Below are positions 22,163-26,007 of a DNA stretch of 26,007 nt, piece after piece (position 1 is the first letter of the stretch; each line of letters opens with the position of its first letter). Origin of the DNA: CAVSUR01 sp052143655 (GTDB lineage: Bacteria; Actinomycetota; Actinomycetes; Streptosporangiales; Streptosporangiaceae); the NCBI GenBank assembly GCA_052143655.1, contig JBKQSL010000218.1, positions 1 through 26,007 of the forward strand. Reading direction: 5' to 3'. The position numbers and the translations under genes were made by a program. The notes below the pieces were generated by a model. That model did not search any database and was not told the DNA's origin. It was given only the letters and a program-made list of their open reading frames with translations.

Positions 22163-23542
22163 GTGACCACACCGTCCGATCCCCGTGCTCTGCTGCGGTC
22201 CAGGAGCTACCTGGTGCTGCTGATACTTGCCGCGATCGTCGGCGTACCCGTCTCGGCGGCGGCCTACTTCTTTCTCGCACTGGTCAGCAAGCTGCAGGCA
22301 TGGATCTTCACCGACCTGCCCAAGGGCCTGGGCTTCCACGGCGAACCCCTGTGGTGGCCCATTCTGCCGCTGGTGCTGGCCGGGGTGCTGGTGGGTCTTA
22401 CCATCCGGTACCTGCCCGGCAAGGGCGGCCGCTCGCCAGCCGACGGGTTCAAGGCGGGCGAAGGCCCGCCGACCCTGATCGACCTTCCCGGCATCGTGCT
22501 CGCGGCCTTTGCCACCTTGAGCCTGGGCGTGGTGCTCGGGCCCGAAGGGCCGCTGATCGCCCTCGGCGCCGGGCTCGGCGCCCTTGCGGTCCGGCTGGTC
22601 AAGCGGGACGCCCCGGCCCGAGTCCAGTCCGTGATGGCCGCCGCGGGGAGTTTCGCCGCCATCAGCACCCTGCTCGGCTCGCCCCTGACCGGCGCGTTCC
22701 TGCTGATGGAAGCCTCAGGCCTGGGCGGGCCCACGATGCAGCTCGTGCTGGTACCTGGCCTGCTGGCCGCCGGGATCGGATCGCTCATATTCATCGGCCT
22801 CAACGCCTGGACCGGGCTGGGCACGTTTGCGCTGGCGATCCCCGGCCTCCCGCACGTCGGGGCGCCCACTGGCGCTGAATTCTTGTGGGCACTGGCGATC
22901 GGGCTGATGGCCGTCCCGGTCGGCTCCGGAATCCGGTGGCTCGCCCTGTTCCTGCGGCCTCATGTCGAGCGACGGATAGTCCTGCTCACTCCGGTGGTTG
23001 GCCTGGCGGTCGCGGGACTTGCGATCGCGTTCGCCGAGGCCACCGGCAAGGGCTCTTCGGAGGTGCTGTTCTCCGGGCAATCGGCCATCGGCCCGCTCAT
23101 CACCAACAGCGCCAGCTATACCGTCGGAGCGCTGCTGCTGCTCATCGTCTGCAAGGGACTCGCCTACGGCGTGTCGCTGAGCAGCTTCCGCGGCGGTCCC
23201 ACCTTTCCGGCCCTGTTCGTCGGAGCGGCGGGTGGCATAGCGCTGTCGCACCTGCCGGGGCTGTCACTTGTCGACGGCGTCGCCATGGGCATCGGCGCGA
23301 TGTCCGTGGTGATGCTCAGGCTGCCGCTGACCTCCGTCTTGCTGGCCTCCCTGCTGCTGGCCTCGGACGGCCTGGCGGTCATGCCGGTGGTGATCGTGGC
23401 GGTCGTAGTGGCATTTGTGGCCTCCGCCAGGTTCACTCCAACCCCGTCCTCGGCTTCGGGAGGACCGCCGCCGCCCCCGGGTCCGGAAGCACCATCGCCC
23501 GCGCCGGACGCCCCCGGGGTCGATCAGCCAGCCCGCGTCTAG
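22163..23542 (+). CDS. ClC-family chloride channel or transporter
   Basis: This 459-residue polytopic membrane protein has about ten hydrophobic segments. ClC signatures are VVLGPEGPLIALG (residues 124-134, with Glu128 at the gating-glutamate position), the STLLGSPLTGAFLLME block (168-183) and SFRGGPTFPALFVGAAGG (341-358, the GxFxP-like filter region). The usual first motif GSGIP is replaced around residues 94-103 by DGFKAGEGPP. A Pro/Ser-rich tail of about 30 residues ends the protein. GTG 22163 is fixed by AAGGAGG with a 6-nt spacer. Channel versus Cl-/H+ exchanger cannot be decided. The 240 bp after its stop hold no clear gene. Confidence 0.9.
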   Translation: MTTPSDPRALLRSRSYLVLLILAAIVGVPVSAAAYFFLALVSKLQAWIFTDLPKGLGFHGEPLWWPILPLVLAGVLVGLTIRYLPGKGGRSPADGFKAGEGPPTLIDLPGIVLAAFATLSLGVVLGPEGPLIALGAGLGALAVRLVKRDAPARVQSVMAAAGSFAAISTLLGSPLTGAFLLMEASGLGGPTMQLVLVPGLLAAGIGSLIFIGLNAWTGLGTFALAIPGLPHVGAPTGAEFLWALAIGLMAVPVGSGIRWLALFLRPHVERRIVLLTPVVGLAVAGLAIAFAEATGKGSSEVLFSGQSAIGPLITNSASYTVGALLLLIVCKGLAYGVSLSSFRGGPTFPALFVGAAGGIALSHLPGLSLVDGVAMGIGAMSVVMLRLPLTSVLLASLLLASDGLAVMPVVIVAVVVAFVASARFTPTPSSASGGPPPPPGPEAPSPAPDAPGVDQPARV

Positions 23543-23782
23543 GAGAACCGAACCCTGAACCGCGTCGCGTGACCAGCCAAGATTGGAAGCAGACTGGCAA
23601 CCCAACCGTGCCGCAACCAGCGGTCAGTCACGGCTACCACAGGTCAGCGGAGTTGGCTGGTCAGCGGCTTTCCGCGCCATGATCGGTCCGATTCCCGAGC
23701 TGACAGGGGGCAGTCTCCGGAGCCGGGTGCGCAACTTGGCATCCTGCTGGGGAACTGGCGAAAGGGACGAAGGTGATGTGAC

Positions 23783-24805
23783 GTGACCAGGACCCGGCTC
23801 GACCTCACGCGGCCGCAGATCCTGGCGTTCCGGCGACACGTTGGCGCGCTCGACGAGCGGCTCGAGCGCGGACGGCGCTCGCTTCGGCGTGCCGCCTGGG
23901 CAGGGCTGCAGGACAGCATGCCCCGAGCCGCCCTCCTGTCGATCCACGCGCGGGTCGAGGGGACCGAACCGTCGACGTGGGAGGATCCTTCGCTACTGCA
24001 GCTCTGGGGCCCGCGGTTCAACGTCTTCGTCGTCGCTGCGAATGACCTGGCCGTCTTCTCGCTCGGGACGCTGCCCGACGACGCCAAGGGCCGGCGGAGG
24101 GCGGAGGATCTGGCCGCCCGTCTCCACGCCATCCTCGGCGGAACGCGGATGACCTACGGAGAGGCGGGGCGCGCGCTCGGCGTGCACCCCAACAGCCTCA
24201 GGTACGCGGCAGCGACCGGCACCGTCCTGATCCGGTGGGAAGGCGCGCGGCTGCCGACAGTCTGGACCGTGCCGTCGCCTGAGGTCGACCCCGGCGATGC
24301 CCGCCTCGAACTCGCGCGCCGGTACCTGCACATCTACGGGCCCGCCACGCCTGGGGCCTTTGCCCGGTGGGCGGGGATCGGCCTGCGACACGGTGTCGCG
24401 GCATTCGAGGCGCTCAGCGGGTCGCAGACGCCGGTGCAGACACCGGTCGGCGACGCATGGATCCTCGCCCGGGACGAGGCGGCCTTCCGCGCCGCCCCGG
24501 GACCACCGGCACCCGCGCGGCTGCTCCCGAGCGGCGACGCCTATCTCCTCCTCCAGGGAATCGATCGCGACCTCCTGGTCCCGGACGCCGACCGCCGCCG
24601 CGCGCTCTGGACCCCGCGCGTCTGGCCCGGTGGCCTCCTCGTCGACGGAGAGATCGCCGGGACGTGGCGGCGCGCGAACGCGGTGATGACGATTCAGCCC
24701 TGGCGGCGGCTGTCGCCCGCAGAACGCGATGCGGTCGCGGCGGAAGGGGAGTCCCTGCCGCTGCCAGGTATCGCGGGACGGATCGTTATCCGCTGGGACG
24801 ACTGA
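23783..24805 (+). CDS. Winged-helix DNA-binding domain protein (AlkZ/YcaQ-like superfamily)
   Basis: This 340-residue protein of the actinobacterial winged-helix family (HTH_42-like) contains DNA glycosylases such as AlkZ and many uncharacterised members. Family-like segments are LTRPQILAFRRHVGALDERL, LQDSMPRAALLSIHARVEG, WGPRFNVFVVAANDLAVFSLG, RYLHIYGPATPGAFARWAGIG and the C-terminal ALWTPRVWPGGLLVDGEIAGTWRR. The QxQ/QxD catalytic motif of AlkZ is not clearly present (LLQLWGPR at the corresponding place), so glycosylase activity is uncertain. GTG 23783 follows GAAGGTGATG. The last codons lie in an 18-bp tandem repeat. Confidence 0.82.
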   Translation: MTRTRLDLTRPQILAFRRHVGALDERLERGRRSLRRAAWAGLQDSMPRAALLSIHARVEGTEPSTWEDPSLLQLWGPRFNVFVVAANDLAVFSLGTLPDDAKGRRRAEDLAARLHAILGGTRMTYGEAGRALGVHPNSLRYAAATGTVLIRWEGARLPTVWTVPSPEVDPGDARLELARRYLHIYGPATPGAFARWAGIGLRHGVAAFEALSGSQTPVQTPVGDAWILARDEAAFRAAPGPPAPARLLPSGDAYLLLQGIDRDLLVPDADRRRALWTPRVWPGGLLVDGEIAGTWRRANAVMTIQPWRRLSPAERDAVAAEGESLPLPGIAGRIVIRWDD

Positions 24806-24833
24806 GACGGGCTCAGACGACTGAGACGGGCTC
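24797..24833. repeat. 18-bp tandem repeat at the end of the winged-helix gene
   Basis: GACGACTGAGACGGGCTC occurs at 24797-24814 and again at 24816-24833, separated by one base. The first copy contains the stop codon of the winged-helix gene; the second contains the antisense end of the MarR remnant. Confidence 0.9.
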
Positions 24834-24941
24834 TGTTTCTGCCGGGCTGAGCGCGCTGAACAGCTCGTCCTCAGCGTCGCTGAGCCGGGCGCGGGCCAGG
24901 GCAAGCTGCTCCTGGCCCCGCGGCGACACCTCGACGGCTGC
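24813..24941 (-). pseudogene. MarR-family regulator, C-terminal fragment
   Basis: Reading the minus strand, AVEVSPRGQEQLALARARL, then SDAEDELFSALSPAE and a stop at 24813-24815, matches the last helix region of MarR-type regulators (usual form ...LTPRGRELL...AEDELF..LSP). No winged-helix N-terminus is upstream; instead the same frame is preceded directly by a GNAT tail and a stop codon. Confidence 0.65.
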
Positions 24942-24962
24942 TCAGTACGTGCCGTCGAGGTG
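24927..24962. repeat. Perfect 12-bp inverted repeat at the GNAT/MarR junction
   Basis: CACCTCGACGGC (24927-24938) and GCCGTCGAGGTG (24951-24962) pair perfectly around a 12-nt loop that contains the GNAT stop codon. It marks the exact junction between the two fragments and may reflect an inverted microduplication. Confidence 0.85.
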
Positions 24963-25080
24963 GAGCCTGAAGCCTTCGGCGAGAGGCCTGAACCCGGCTT
25001 TCTTGTACAGCTCATGGGCTGGTGAGCGGTGCCTGGCGCTGAGGAGCTGGACTTTGTAGCACCTCGCCGAGGCCGGCCCG
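24942..25080 (-). pseudogene. GNAT acetyltransferase, C-terminal fragment
   Basis: On the minus strand CYKVQLLSARHRSPAHELYK, then KAGFRPLAEGFRL and a stop at 24942-24944, is a clear GNAT ending (the usual form is GCYKVQLLSG...AHALYR..GF). Upstream of about 25080 the frame loses resemblance, so only about 40 residues remain. Confidence 0.7.
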
Positions 25081-25131
25081 CGCCGTCCTGACGACGGGCC
25101 AGCCAGCTGCGGCAGGAGTTACCGTTCGGCT

Positions 25132-25884
25132 ATGGAAGTTCGGCAGGCCCGGGCCGCAGACCGGTCCGGGGTGACGGAAACGATGGTGGCCGCCTTCCGG
25201 CACGATCCGGCCTGGCAGTACATCGTGGGCGAGGAGCAGGCCAGGACTGCGGCGCTGTTCGCCGCGGTCCTGTTCGATTCCCGGGTCGACGACGGCACCG
25301 TATGGATGACCGGCCGGGCCGATGCCGTCGCCTTGTGGGAGGCCCCGGGAGGCCCCGGCCGCTCGGGCGGTCACCGGCGCGCCTGGAATCGGTTCCGGGC
25401 CGAGGCGGGTCCGGCTGTCCTGCGCAGGCTGGACCGCTACGAGAATGCCGTCGCCGCGATCAGGCCGCACAGTGCCCACTGGTACCTGGGGGTGCTGGCC
25501 ACCCGGCCAGACCATCAGGGCCGGGGCCTGCCAGCTCGCGTGCTCGCCCCGGCGTTCCAGCTCGCCGACGCGGCCGGCCTGCCCTGCTGCCCGCAGGCCG
25601 AAGCGGCGGCATGTGGTGCAGGCGGGGTGTGCCTCAGCGGTGCGCGGGGACGGAGATCCAGACGTCCGGCGGAAAATCCGGGCGGCCGGGCACCGGCCTG
25701 CGCTCCTCGGTGCACGCGGTGCCGGCGATTTCTGCTGCCACCCGGCGCCAGAACTGAACGGCCACCGGGTTGTTGTCCTGGAACGCGACCTCCCACTGCC
25801 CGGGATGGCGGGCGGCCAGTTCCTGAACCGCGCGCAGGCCGATTCCGGCCCGGCGGGCACCCCGGACGACGAAGAAGCTGCTGA
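25132..25884 (+). CDS. GNAT-family acetyltransferase with lost or replaced C-terminus
   Basis: The first 150 residues are a good GNAT: MEVRQARAADRSGVTETMVA, then AFRHDP, the WMTGRADAVALWEAPGG block, and SAHWYLGVLATRPDHQGRGL, which is the acetyl-CoA loop, followed by ADAAGLPC. After about 25585 the expected ending (a conserved FYRR.GF-like segment) is absent. The frame continues for about 100 Arg/Pro-rich residues antisense to the next gene, so the real gene is probably truncated by rearrangement. The ATG at 25132 has no strong ribosome binding site. Activity is doubtful without the last beta strands. Confidence 0.6.
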   Translation: MEVRQARAADRSGVTETMVAAFRHDPAWQYIVGEEQARTAALFAAVLFDSRVDDGTVWMTGRADAVALWEAPGGPGRSGGHRRAWNRFRAEAGPAVLRRLDRYENAVAAIRPHSAHWYLGVLATRPDHQGRGLPARVLAPAFQLADAAGLPCCPQAEAAACGAGGVCLSGARGRRSRRPAENPGGRAPACAPRCTRCRRFLLPPGARTERPPGCCPGTRPPTARDGGRPVPEPRAGRFRPGGHPGRRRSC

Positions 25885-26007
25885 GCACCCAGACCGGGCT
25901 GGTCAGGGCGCGCACGAGCGCCAGGCCGACCGGCCTGGCGTCCATCATGACCAGGTAAGCCGCCCAGTCAGGATCGCTGAACGCCTTCTGCAGCCGGTCA
26001 TTGCGGA
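25634..26007 (-). CDS. GNAT-family acetyltransferase, partial (continues past the window)
   Basis: The frame is open to the window edge and ends at 25634. It shows MDARPVGLALVRALTSPVWVL, FFVVRGARRAGIGLRAVQEL (an acetyl-CoA loop variant RGARRAGIG) and WEVAFQDNNPVAVQFWRRV, typical of the last GNAT motifs, plus a proline-rich tail. The codons at 26006-25949 (RNDRLQKAFSDPDWAAYLV) continue the family pattern, so the true start lies beyond the window. Its 3' end overlaps the spurious extension of the gene at 25132. Confidence 0.78.
   Translation of the reverse strand, partial: RNDRLQKAFSDPDWAAYLVMMDARPVGLALVRALTSPVWVLSSFFVVRGARRAGIGLRAVQELAARHPGQWEVAFQDNNPVAVQFWRRVAAEIAGTACTEERRPVPGRPDFPPDVWISVPAHR

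Noticed and set aside
24927..24962. Intrinsic terminator
   Set aside because: Perfect stem, but it has a 12-nt loop and no U-tract on either strand, and it lies at a gene-fragment joint; described as an inverted repeat instead.

Overview
The window is very GC-rich, uses GTG and ATG starts, and carries a gene order typical of Actinobacteria (galU, moeA and a RimJ acetyltransferase next to sepX/glpR, with a divergent 5-formyl-THF cyclo-ligase and an FmdB-type zinc-ribbon gene). I read it as the chromosome of a filamentous or otherwise high-GC actinomycete; I cannot name the genus.

Region 1 (about 1-2400) is a transposon scar. IS1380-type inverted repeats (246-267 and 2146-2167), flanked by a 5-bp direct repeat CTTAG, enclose a 3' fragment of an IS1380 transposase and an unrelated membrane-protein gene that carries a 303-bp internal tandem duplication.

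Region 2 (2416-10245) is conserved core: tRNA-Ala(CGC), sepX-like divisome gene, rimJ-like acetyltransferase, mog/moaB, moaC, moeA and galU on the minus strand. Stops and starts overlap between moeA, moaC and mog. On the plus strand are a 5-formyltetrahydrofolate cyclo-ligase, an FmdB/Ruc-like zinc-ribbon protein preceded by a CIRCE-like (HrcA) element, and an MTA phosphorylase. A convergent CBS-pair gene and tRNA-Arg(CCT) follow.

Region 3 (10204-20338) is an actinomycete integrative and conjugative element (AICE) of the pSAM2 type, integrated in the 3' half of tRNA-Arg(CCT) and bounded by a perfect 43-bp direct repeat. It has int, xis, a RepSA-like HUH initiator, a small ORF, an FtsK/TraSA-type DNA translocase, another small ORF, a Pra-like ORF, a KorSA-like GntR/UTRA repressor and a divergent Pif-like Nudix gene. 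The int-to-pra genes form one compact minus-strand array. Repeated operator-like words lie at the two putative control regions. Paired CGTGCCA repeats with 11-bp spacing sit at both ends, probably as recombinase arm sites. The cargo side holds an isoprenylcysteine-methyltransferase-like membrane protein, a decayed IS630 copy with nearly intact ends, a frameshifted uracil-DNA-glycosylase-like gene, a small unknown ORF and a 79-nt branched inverted-repeat structure near attR.

Region 4 (20339-21870), just outside attR, carries a ribbon-helix-helix/PIN toxin-antitoxin pair with a leaderless promoter overlapped by two palindromes, then the decayed remnant of a second integrase related to the AICE integrase. 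This suggests successive element integrations at the same tRNA.

Region 5 (22163-26007) holds a ClC-type chloride channel/transporter and a winged-helix AlkZ-like protein. It ends in a scrambled area with a MarR tail, a GNAT tail, a GNAT whose C-terminus is lost, and a GNAT gene running off the window edge.
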